A stretch of 64,000 bases of DNA from assembly GCA_942493045.1 (NCBI GenBank), contig OW818665.1:1178001-1242000 (forward strand). Reading direction: 5' to 3'. Origin of the DNA: Teretinema sp942493045. GTDB taxonomy: Bacteria > Spirochaetota > Spirochaetia > Treponematales > Treponemataceae. The notes beneath the pieces are model-generated. The model ran no database searches. It was not told the DNA's origin and saw nothing but the letters and a program-made list of their open reading frames with translations. This document shows, one piece after another, positions 14,858 through 22,600 of this stretch (position 1 is the first letter of the stretch; every line of letters begins with the position of its first letter). The position numbers and the translations under genes were made by a program.

Positions 14858-15910
14858 TTACTCGGCAGTGGCGGCGGGATCACCCTCGGAGGGTGTAAAT
14901 CCGCGTTCGGTAGCCATTTTTTCCTGTTCCAGGAAGCGCAGGATCTGGGTACCGCCAAAGCGGGAAACTTCATTCTGCTTGCGGTCTTCTTCGATCTTGG
15001 TCTGGATTCCCCAGATATCTTCGTCGGCAAAGTCACGAACGGTGTTCAGTACTGCCTTGTCGAAAATCACCTTGACATCCTTGAAGTAGGCTACAAAATC
15101 TCCGCCTTCATGGGCTGCATCACGAGTTACCATGAAACCGGTAAAGGTGATAAAGGGGAATGCTGTCGGATAAACCGGATACAGGCGCACTTCACGGGTA
15201 CGTACTTCAGAGACGTATTCCGGATTCTGCCAGGTAAGCTCTCTCCAGCCGTCGAACTGCAGATAACCCATGAAATAGCGGCGCTCTTCGTTATTCTGAT
15301 TTTTGAGGGTGACATACAAGCCATGGGGGAAGTTCATACCATAGGTCTGAACGGCGATAGCTTTGATTACACCAACGTTTTTCACGACACCGTAACCGTC
15401 TTCAAAACGGGTTTTTCCGGAAGCGCGGTCTTCAGCGGTGGGCTCCTGTACGATACCGTCATCGTTAACCTGGGCCATGGGAGCATAGCTCGGAATCTCG
15501 AACGAGGGCTTAATCACGGCGTTGGCGTTAGCATTCCAGGTCGGGAAGTTTACGCGTACACCAAGGAGTGTCTGACCGGCAAATTTTTTGGCGTTCTGGG
15601 TTACCGGGGAGGCTTTAGCCTGGGAAACCGACACACTGGTCACGTTACGGGCGGAAGAATTGAGCACAACTTCCCACGTATTGAGAGCCAGAGAAGCCCG
15701 CATCAGGGTCTTCTGCTGATCGGTAAAGCTTGCACCGGCGACGGTGGAATAGTCCATAACTGTTCTGCGATTCATGGTCATAGCACCGTCAGCTCCGGCA
15801 ACGATGTCCGCATTCAACAAGTTAAAATCCACGAGGATGGCTTCCTCCGCGGTTGCAAAAGCACCTACCAGAAGTAGTGCCAACGCAATAAGTATGAATT
15901 TCCTTTTCAT
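14858..15910 (-). CDS. flaA: Flagellar filament outer-layer (sheath) protein FlaA
   Basis: 350 residues with a classical signal peptide (MKRKFILIALALLLVGAFATA then EEAI). The body matches spirochaete FlaA: VDFNLLNADIV, LGVRVNFPTWNANANAVIKP, SFEIPSYAP, DGYGVVKNVGVIKAIAVQTY, LYVTLKNQNNEERRYFMGYL and VREVRLYPVYP-type strands. FlaA is exported by Sec and coats the FlaB core of the periplasmic flagella. It is monocistronic: a consensus promoter upstream, AAAGGAG as ribosome site, a tight hairpin terminator downstream. This gene alone places the DNA in the spirochaetes. Confidence 0.97.
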   Translation of the reverse strand: MKRKFILIALALLLVGAFATAEEAILVDFNLLNADIVAGADGAMTMNRRTVMDYSTVAGASFTDQQKTLMRASLALNTWEVVLNSSARNVTSVSVSQAKASPVTQNAKKFAGQTLLGVRVNFPTWNANANAVIKPSFEIPSYAPMAQVNDDGIVQEPTAEDRASGKTRFEDGYGVVKNVGVIKAIAVQTYGMNFPHGLYVTLKNQNNEERRYFMGYLQFDGWRELTWQNPEYVSEVRTREVRLYPVYPTAFPFITFTGFMVTRDAAHEGGDFVAYFKDVKVIFDKAVLNTVRDFADEDIWGIQTKIEEDRKQNEVSRFGGTQILRFLEQEKMATERGFTPSEGDPAATAE

Positions 15911-15955
15911 TAAAAAGCTCCTTTAATGCACGTATTGTAGCCCTGTCAAGTTATA

Positions 15956-15983
15956 AGTATACGGAAGAAATACCTTTTGTCAA
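15956..15983 (-). promoter_or_regulatory. flaA promoter
   Basis: Minus strand TTGACA (15978-15983), 16-base spacer, TATACT (15956-15961), 45 bases before the start. It looks sigma-70-like rather than FliA-like. Confidence 0.8.
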
Positions 15984-16027
15984 CGCTTTTTATTTTTTTT
16001 GGACGGTTGCAGAAGTGCCGGAAACAC

Positions 16028-16591
16028 TTATAAACCGCCCGGGCCTTGAACAGCAGGATCGCTAACGTACACCTCGATTCCATCAATATATAAATATATT
16101 TTATCAACTTTTGGAAAATTTGCAAAAACATTTTTTTTAAAAAATGAATAGCCAATTATCGTTTCGGCGACACCCACCTCCGGCATCAGCACGGAGGCCG
16201 GTAAATTAATGTAAGCCGTGTCCCCCCGGATAAAAACCGACACCGGTTGAACCGGGCGATTAAAAAGAGGCAGTGCCAGCGGACTCACCGGTCCAAGCAG
16301 CAGTTCCCGGACATAATATTGAAAATCCTCTTCAGAGGTCCGGCTGTGTTCCAAATAGCGGGCTTCGCTGCGTATCGAGCCGGTGCGGGCGTCCGGAAAG
16401 AAAAAAACGCGGCGGGTCTGCCCACTGCCGAAAAAGACTGACAAGAATAGAATGAATAGTATTACTGCCGTCACTAAAAAGGGATAAAGCTGATTGCGGG
16501 GATGCTGCATGCGAATTCTGGCAACAGTCGGACCGAAATGACGCGACATAAAATTGATTATGGACAGAAAAAAGGCTTTAATTTTATTCAT
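16028..16591 (-). CDS. GerMN-domain membrane-anchored protein
   Basis: 187 residues from ATG 16591, which overlaps the amidase stop by 8 bases. One membrane segment (LYPFLVTAVILFILFLSVFF, about 36-56) is followed by an extracytoplasmic GerMN domain: VFFFPDARTG, VRELLLGPVSP, VSVFIRGDTAYINLP, and KVDKIYLYIDG near the end. GerMN was named from sporulation GerM, where it helps engulfment or assembly of a transenvelope channel; in non-sporulating bacteria it is often next to amidases. Here it is the last gene of the operon starting at 24158, directly after a cell-wall amidase, so a wall-remodelling partner is plausible. Confidence 0.82.
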   Translation of the reverse strand: MNKIKAFFLSIINFMSRHFGPTVARIRMQHPRNQLYPFLVTAVILFILFLSVFFGSGQTRRVFFFPDARTGSIRSEARYLEHSRTSEEDFQYYVRELLLGPVSPLALPLFNRPVQPVSVFIRGDTAYINLPASVLMPEVGVAETIIGYSFFKKNVFANFPKVDKIYLYIDGIEVYVSDPAVQGPGGL

Positions 16592-17633
16592 GGGCTGAAG
16601 TAAGTCCTCTCGATCCCTCAAAATGGGAAATAAATGATGCGACTCCATTATATATACCCAGGGCGCACTTCCGCAAGTACTCTTCGTCGGAGAGCAGGCG
16701 GGCTTCTTCGGGATTGCTCACAAAACCCAGCTCCACCAGCACGCTCGGCATCCGGGCGTTCCGGACGACAAACCAGGCTTCTTCCTTTAGGCCGCGGTTC
16801 GGACTGAGAGAACCGATCTGGCGGACGAGGTTATCCATGATACTCTTGGCGATCAGGATACTCTCGGTGGTAAACTCCTCCTCCAGCATCGAATTTAAAA
16901 TTGGAAGGATTTCGGCAGCCTCCGGGGAGGTTGAGTCAATCACCGTACGGCGGTAATCAGGCGAAAGATACCAAACTTCAAAGCCCTTGGAACGGGTATT
17001 AAATGCGGCATTGGCGTGGATCGAAATATACAATACGGCTTCGTGCGGGGCCAGTTTGATCGAATTGGCCATTTCCACGCGCTGTTCCAGGCTGGGAAAG
17101 GTATCCCCGGTACGGGTCATCAGAATTTTCTTATCCGGATATGCCGCCCGCAGACGGTTATAAACATCCAATCCGACAGTCAGAACGATATTTTTCTCGA
17201 TCACCTCGACGGTTTTTCCATTTATCGTGGTCTTGCCTACCGCTCCCGGATCGCGACCGCCATGGCCGGGATCGATCAGGATGGCGCCGATACGGTAATT
17301 CTCCGGAGCCGGCAGCGCGGTAAAGAAGGTTACCAGGCGGTTTACCAGATTCTGCGTCAGAAAAATACCCCGGTCGGTTTTTACCGGAGGATCCAGTAAT
17401 TCGGCGGTTTCGTAATTAAAAAGCACCAGCTGCTCACCGGGCCGCAGCTGTACCCGATAACCGTCCCGCTCCAGGACCAGCAAACCGGACAAGGGATCCC
17501 AGTCAATGCCGGCATTTACTTTGCGGGCGGCTTCCGCAAGCGGAATCAGGGCGGTCTGCGAAAAACCGGCTGATAACAGACAGAATAGAAATAAGGCGGA
17601 AAGAAAACCGCGCGGATTAACGGGTCGAATCAT
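16584..17633 (-). CDS. N-acetylmuramoyl-L-alanine amidase (Amidase_3), exported
   Basis: 349 residues. Signal peptide FLSALFLFCLLSAGFSQ; residues about 30-105 resemble the copper-amine-oxidase-like N-terminal domain often found before amidases (PLAEAARKVNAGIDWDPLSG). The catalytic Amidase_3 domain (about 115-345) shows the zinc ligands His in LIDPGHGGRDPGAV, Glu in VEVIEKNIVLTVG and His in YISIHANAAF; the late Glu lies in VLVELGFVSNPEEA. It cleaves the MurNAc-L-Ala bond during cell separation or turnover. It overlaps the upstream ATP-grasp gene by 17 bases, tying wall hydrolysis to the glycan-type genes. Confidence 0.94.
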   Translation of the reverse strand: MIRPVNPRGFLSALFLFCLLSAGFSQTALIPLAEAARKVNAGIDWDPLSGLLVLERDGYRVQLRPGEQLVLFNYETAELLDPPVKTDRGIFLTQNLVNRLVTFFTALPAPENYRIGAILIDPGHGGRDPGAVGKTTINGKTVEVIEKNIVLTVGLDVYNRLRAAYPDKKILMTRTGDTFPSLEQRVEMANSIKLAPHEAVLYISIHANAAFNTRSKGFEVWYLSPDYRRTVIDSTSPEAAEILPILNSMLEEEFTTESILIAKSIMDNLVRQIGSLSPNRGLKEEAWFVVRNARMPSVLVELGFVSNPEEARLLSDEEYLRKCALGIYNGVASFISHFEGSRGLTSAHE

Positions 17634-19146
17634 AGACGTACAGTATCCCCTGAATTCCGCCGCGAATCAAGGCGTGACGGTACCGGGACCTCAATGCGCT
17701 GTTCAGCTTACCGGGCGCGCCGGACAGCAGCTGAGCCAAACCAGGTTCAAGGGTCAGGGCCATCCGCAGAGTCTCTTCCAGGGTCCGTCCCTGCCAGTTA
17801 TCGCGCAGCTGCAGTTCGTCAGCCGCCACAACTCCTGCTCCGTCGGGAAGAGTCTCTGAGAGAGAAAAAGCGTCAGGCGGAAAACCCTGCGGTCCCGCGG
17901 CCGCCGCCGTCAAAAAAGCCTCCGTTTCGGTATCCGGCGCGCTGAGCCGGAGCACTATCGCGCGGCAGGCTTCTTCCGCGGCCGTTATCGCCGTTTGCCG
18001 ATCGGAAGCGCAGGCGATACAGTTGCCGCATTTTTCCACATTATTTTCCGGAAACCGGGCCCGCTCCCCCTCCTGAACGCGGGGAAAAAGGGCGCGCACT
18101 CCGGGAATGGCGCGGGCGGCCTCATAACCGTAAATTTTTGCGACTCGGCCGCTCATCGATATCCAGGCCCGCTCGGCGCAAACCAAGTCCAGGGTCGGAC
18201 TGAGGGAGGCCGGCCGTTCACCGGCGGCCAGCAGCAGGGCGGCCTCTGTCAGCGGTACTCCCGAAGACCAGGGGAAGGTCCAGCCGGACATATAGCCGCC
18301 TGAAAGCCGGCCGGCAATTTCACCGATCATCGGCCCGCGCGCGGTTAATTTCAGGTCGCCCTTGGCCGCCCCGTGCGCCAAACCCAGAGCGCGAATTCCA
18401 CGGTAGAAAACCTCGATGATGGACGCGCGCTCTGTTTCGCCGAGCGCTGTCGGAATGGTATGACCCATTTCAATAAAAAAAGGGGGAAAGAAAATATGCC
18501 GGTCCGCGAAACCGGTCATCTGAATTTGGCCGTCAAAAACGAGGGCTTCCAGGGAAAATTCAGGGCCATCCATATATTCTTCGATTATTACACTGCCTGA
18601 ACGGGTATACTTCAGGGCCTCGGCCAGAGCCGCGGTCAACGCCTCCGGGCAATCAACCCTGCGACAGCCTCTGGCGCCCATATTGTCCACCGGTTTTACA
18701 ACCACCGGATAAGCGATACCGGCCTTACGCAGCAGGACCTCAGCGTCCGCCCTGGTGTGCGAAGTTACGGTAATCCAGGCCGGGGATGGTACGCCGCAGT
18801 CCGCGAAGCGCTGACGCATCCGGCCTTTGTCGGTGGCATTTAGGGCCGCCTGAAAGGGGTGAGCCGGAAGAGCGCAGGCTTCGGCGACGTAGGAAACCGA
18901 AGCTGTAAAATCGGTGGCGGCGGTAAAAACGGCGTCCAGACCGCCGTTCTGTTGGAGTTCCCGGGCGAAAGCGGCCAGGGCTTCGCGATCTTTCAAATCA
19001 ATCTGTTCAAACCGGTCAGCCTTGCCGCGGCAGGGAGCGGAAGCATTGGCGTCGACGGCTATCACTTCCCAGCCGCGTTCGTGCGCCGCGTCGATGGCTA
19101 CACCCTGCATAAAGCCGGCGCCAAGCATCAATAATCGCTTTTTCAT
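17617..19146 (-). CDS. ATP-grasp carboxylate-amine ligase with a CxxCxxC motif
   Basis: 509 residues. Rossmann-like pre-ATP domain 1-100 (RLLMLGAGFMQGVAIDAAHERG), then ATP-grasp: TDKGRMRQRFADCGVPSPAW, KPVDNMGARGCRRV, IIEEYMDGPEFSLEA and the metal site region EIAGRLSGGYMSGW. After residue 340 comes a segment with Cys373, Cys376 and Cys379 (CGNCIAC) that could bind zinc or Fe-S, and a C-terminal part I do not recognise. Families of this type join a carboxylate to an amine through an acyl phosphate, for example PurK/PurT or peptide and antibiotic ligases. The overlap with both neighbours (4 and 17 bases) shows coupled translation. Substrate unknown; a sugar-acid, amino-acid or peptide conjugate on a surface glycan is possible. 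Confidence 0.82.
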   Translation of the reverse strand: MKKRLLMLGAGFMQGVAIDAAHERGWEVIAVDANASAPCRGKADRFEQIDLKDREALAAFARELQQNGGLDAVFTAATDFTASVSYVAEACALPAHPFQAALNATDKGRMRQRFADCGVPSPAWITVTSHTRADAEVLLRKAGIAYPVVVKPVDNMGARGCRRVDCPEALTAALAEALKYTRSGSVIIEEYMDGPEFSLEALVFDGQIQMTGFADRHIFFPPFFIEMGHTIPTALGETERASIIEVFYRGIRALGLAHGAAKGDLKLTARGPMIGEIAGRLSGGYMSGWTFPWSSGVPLTEAALLLAAGERPASLSPTLDLVCAERAWISMSGRVAKIYGYEAARAIPGVRALFPRVQEGERARFPENNVEKCGNCIACASDRQTAITAAEEACRAIVLRLSAPDTETEAFLTAAAAGPQGFPPDAFSLSETLPDGAGVVAADELQLRDNWQGRTLEETLRMALTLEPGLAQLLSGAPGKLNSALRSRYRHALIRGGIQGILYVYDSTR

Positions 19147-21641
19147 TTCACATCCTCAATTCGTCCATGCTTGTAGGCATATACCTCGAAGGTATCACCC
19201 CAGGAAAAAAGCCGGCAGACGGCCGCGGCAGTTCTGAAGAGTAGCGATTTTTTATCGCAGCGGCCCAAAAAAGTACCGAACAAGGGCAGACGTTCCGGAT
19301 GTATCCCGGTACTCACAATCTTTTTAACGCAAAATCCCTGCCGGGATAATTGCCGGCGGACAGAGCGCGGGTTCCAGAGTGTAAAGTGGTCTATCGGACT
19401 GTTCCGGTAAAAACTCTGTTTGGAAAAAAGCGCGGAAACTCCGCTGGAAGACGGTGTGGAAAAGGCCAGAATGCCGCCGCTTACCAACAGTTCCCGTATC
19501 CGCGCCAGAACCGGTTCCAGATCCGAAAAATGCTCGATCACATACCAGAGCGTAATAGCTTCAAACGAATTCCGAGCAAGGCTGTCGGCGCTGTCCGGCG
19601 CCGGGAAGGCTGAGACAACCGCCGGGAAAGAGAGTACCGAGCGCACGTGTTCAACCGCGTCCGCGGAAATATCGGTGCCGGTTACCTGCCAGGCGCTGGA
19701 ACTGGCTGCGGCTAAAAACGGGCCATAGGCACAGCCGACATCCAGCAGGCGCGGAAGCGAACCGCCGTTCATACCGGAATGCAGACGACCGTGGACGCGC
19801 CGGTACAGGGCCGTGATATGTCTGATGCGGGAAAGGCCCTGAGAACGGATATGCTCAAAATCTTCCAAATACGTTTTACCGTACTGCGTGCGATATTCAT
19901 TGAAAAAATAATCACGTTGATAGGTGCGTTGGCTGTTGACGCTGAACGAAAGATAGCGCATCCGGCAGGACAGACAGAGCGACACCGTACGGTCGCGGCC
20001 CCGATATACCGTCCGGCGCTGTTGTCCATGGCAGAGCGGACAGGGCCGTTCTTCAGCGGCGGAAAAGGAAGCCAACTGATCGGCGAGACTGAGCGGCACG
20101 GTCGCGGAACTGATGGCCGTAGCGCTTGAGAGTCTGCGGGAGAGTAATTTCCGCAGACTTCCCGCGGAAAGAGCACCAGGGGAAAGGGCGGTAAAGCCGT
20201 TATCGCGGGCTAGACGATAATGATAGGCGCTCGGCGATACCAGCAGTACCTGACAGCCGGCCGCGAGAGCCTCGAAGGCCGTGAAACCGTAATAGGTCAC
20301 TACCAGCCGGTAGCGGTGCAGCTGTTCGCGCAAGTTTTCTATCGGGTGCAGTACGTTCAGTTCCGCGCGGTCCTTTTCTGTCAGTGCGCGCTGCGACGCG
20401 GCCGGCAGTACCACGGCAACAGGCCCGGCGCCGGCCAGCAGGCAGGAACGGGCTGCCGCCAAAGCCAGAGCTCCACTATCCCCGCCGCCGCAGACCACCA
20501 GGGTACCCTGCCCGTTCCGGCCTTCACGTTGCCGGGGCAGAGGTAAGAAAGCCGGCTCACTGATATTAGCGGCTGTTTTCCGGCTTTTTACACCGGGTAA
20601 GATATCAATTAAAAAGTCTATCCGCTCACGATCGGCTCCGCCCTCGTCCAGAGCGATCACCGCTCCGGCAGCGGCGGCTTTTTCCACAAGCGCGAGAGGA
20701 CTGCGGAAATGATCCAGCACCACTATAACCGGATGTATGGGGAAGGTATGGGTAATTAAATCTGTATAACTAGTATCAAGTAAAGACTGCAGCGCAGCCG
20801 GAAGATCTTCCGGAACATACAGCAGGCAGTCCCGCTTATCACGCAACGCTGAGATCAACTCCAGCGCCCGTCTCAGGTGTCCGGAACCGGTATCGCTCGC
20901 GCAGGTTGGCACAAACAGCAGCGTCTTTCCGATCTCACGGCAGACGGCGGCAATGGCGTCATCGGGAGCCGGAAGCTGATGTCCGCCGGAAAGCAGCATC
21001 TTTGCCATTAGCTGAACCCGCTTATAATCGGCAGCGGTATCAACGGTAGTACGTAACTCCGGATAAAACCATTGATCAGGGGCCTTCTCGAACACGCATC
21101 GGTATTGGTCGCGATGCGCATACAAGGCCGGCCCGACATGCTCATGTTCATAGGCCGAAAACGGCGGCGCTTCGCAGGCTTGCAGCAGGGCGGAAGCTTT
21201 CAGAATTTCGACTCCGCTGCCGTGAGGCAGTCCGGCCCAGGTAAAATAGTCAGGTGCCGGAGAACCGGCGCCAGCCGCTTCTGCGGCGCGCCGCAGTTCC
21301 TGATAACGCGCCAGGGCTGCCTCAGCCGCCCCTGCGAATAAAAATGGATTATCACCGGTAGCGCGGAGGATCAGATCGGTACCGGTTTGACGAATGACTT
21401 TACAGAAACGCTCCAGCACATCGGAAGCCGACCCGGAAATGCAGGTAAAACCATTCGCGTTAGCGAGCGGCAGAAAACTGTCAAAAGAGGCTTCATCACA
21501 GGCCAGTACATAGGCATCGGCGGGAATGGTACGCAGGGTTTGCATCACCCGCACCAGTATCGGCTCACCGGCCAGAGGCAGCAGGGCTTTTCCGGGCAGC
21601 CGGGTAGATCCGAGACGGGCTTGCAGTATTATGGACGTCAT
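19143..21641 (-). CDS. Cytidylyltransferase (SpsF) / PseG-like / methyltransferase fusion
   Basis: 832 residues with three domains. (1) About 1-235: SpsF/NeuA-like nucleotidyltransferase, ILQARLGSTRLPGKALLPLAG with the nucleotide-binding loop, later LILRATGDNPFLF. (2) About 238-520: GT-B fold like PseG/SpsG (UDP-sugar hydrolase): SDTGSGHLRRALELISAL, VIALDEGGADR, LVVCGGGDSGALALAAA, VVTYYGFTAFEALAAGC. (3) About 535-832: a CxxC-x19-CxxC zinc-knuckle-like start (CPLCHG; CLSCRM) and a class I SAM methyltransferase, RLLDVGCAYGPFLAAA and WYVIEHFSDLEPVL. Domains 1-2 are normally separate enzymes for nonulosonic-acid-type activated sugars; here one chain could activate, trim and methylate a surface sugar. 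The chemistry is inferred from family membership. Confidence 0.85.
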   Translation of the reverse strand: MTSIILQARLGSTRLPGKALLPLAGEPILVRVMQTLRTIPADAYVLACDEASFDSFLPLANANGFTCISGSASDVLERFCKVIRQTGTDLILRATGDNPFLFAGAAEAALARYQELRRAAEAAGAGSPAPDYFTWAGLPHGSGVEILKASALLQACEAPPFSAYEHEHVGPALYAHRDQYRCVFEKAPDQWFYPELRTTVDTAADYKRVQLMAKMLLSGGHQLPAPDDAIAAVCREIGKTLLFVPTCASDTGSGHLRRALELISALRDKRDCLLYVPEDLPAALQSLLDTSYTDLITHTFPIHPVIVVLDHFRSPLALVEKAAAAGAVIALDEGGADRERIDFLIDILPGVKSRKTAANISEPAFLPLPRQREGRNGQGTLVVCGGGDSGALALAAARSCLLAGAGPVAVVLPAASQRALTEKDRAELNVLHPIENLREQLHRYRLVVTYYGFTAFEALAAGCQVLLVSPSAYHYRLARDNGFTALSPGALSAGSLRKLLSRRLSSATAISSATVPLSLADQLASFSAAEERPCPLCHGQQRRTVYRGRDRTVSLCLSCRMRYLSFSVNSQRTYQRDYFFNEYRTQYGKTYLEDFEHIRSQGLSRIRHITALYRRVHGRLHSGMNGGSLPRLLDVGCAYGPFLAAASSSAWQVTGTDISADAVEHVRSVLSFPAVVSAFPAPDSADSLARNSFEAITLWYVIEHFSDLEPVLARIRELLVSGGILAFSTPSSSGVSALFSKQSFYRNSPIDHFTLWNPRSVRRQLSRQGFCVKKIVSTGIHPERLPLFGTFLGRCDKKSLLFRTAAAVCRLFSWGDTFEVYAYKHGRIEDVK

Positions 21642-22600
21642 TGGAATATCGGCTCCCAGGACGCGCTGAGTCGCTGAGCATCCTGAGTAAAGCGGTAACG
21701 GTTTGTCTTAACCCAGGAGCGCACCGCGCGGAAACGGCCGATAGCATCCAGCGGGTTAATTCCGGCGCGGGGCAAATACCGGAAAAAAGTAATGGTCGGA
21801 AGTACAGCCTGATCTTTGCGGAAGACCGGAGCCAGATTCTTTAAATAAAACCACAAATAAGCCGAATCCCTGGTGACATCCTCAACCGGCACTTCACCGT
21901 CGTATACCAACCGGAAAGAAGTTGCCACCCGAATTTGTTCACCCCAAAGATAGGCGCGAAAACCGAAGTCCAGGTTCTGCCAGTAAGGATTACGGATGGT
22001 ATGATCAAATCCGCCCAGCCTGACAAACCGTTCGCGGTTGTAAACGCCGGTAAAGTCGGAAGCGTAAATAGTCGGTGAATTATCCTTCAGACAGGGCATT
22101 GCCTCCACCCGGAAGGAATTGCGCAGCAGAGCCGGAACCATCTGAACCGGCAGAGCCTCCATTTTCTGACTCTGTAAAGCCGGCGCGACGCAGAGGGTTT
22201 GATCCTTGGAGATGCGGTCCATCAGCTTACGGGTAATGCTGGAAGGGGATATCTTGATGTCATTCCACAAAACGAAGACATAGGGAGATGAAGTTTCGGC
22301 CATACCGGTATTTATCATCTCGCCGATACTGACTTTTTCCAGGGGTACCAAAAACTTGACCTTCGGGAAACGTACGGAAAGGCTTTCGATGTCATACGAT
22401 TCAGATGAAAGCTCAATTGAAATGATGGAAGTAAACCCGGCGTTTTCCAGATTCTGAAAAACCGCGGAGCGGTAGTAACGCCCGCCGCGATTAAGCAGGA
22501 TTACGGTAAATGGCGTTTCTTCCTCGTCGGTTTTACGGACGTTGCCGCCGACAACGGTGTGAGGAACTTTGCGCTCATTAAAAATTGTAGGTATAGTATT
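21638..22600 (-). CDS. Family-2 glycosyltransferase-like protein
   Basis: 320 residues. It looks like a GT-A glycosyltransferase: N-terminal strand FTVILLNRGGRYYRSAVFQNLENAG, FLVPLEKVSIGEMINTGM, and VFVLWNDIKISPSS in the position where GT2 enzymes carry their DxD metal site. The later GVYNRERFVRLGGFDHT matches the GT2 R-E-x-F-x-x-x-G-G-F-D motif. The DxD is replaced by NDI, so activity is uncertain. The start is set at ATG 22600, overlapping the spiro-SPASM gene by 23 bases; an ATG at 22627 is an alternative. The stop overlaps the fusion start by 4 bases. Confidence 0.75.
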   Translation of the reverse strand, partial: NTIPTIFNERKVPHTVVGGNVRKTDEEETPFTVILLNRGGRYYRSAVFQNLENAGFTSIISIELSSESYDIESLSVRFPKVKFLVPLEKVSIGEMINTGMAETSSPYVFVLWNDIKISPSSITRKLMDRISKDQTLCVAPALQSQKMEALPVQMVPALLRNSFRVEAMPCLKDNSPTIYASDFTGVYNRERFVRLGGFDHTIRNPYWQNLDFGFRAYLWGEQIRVATSFRLVYDGEVPVEDVTRDSAYLWFYLKNLAPVFRKDQAVLPTITFFRYLPRAGINPLDAIGRFRAVRSWVKTNRYRFTQDAQRLSASWEPIFQ

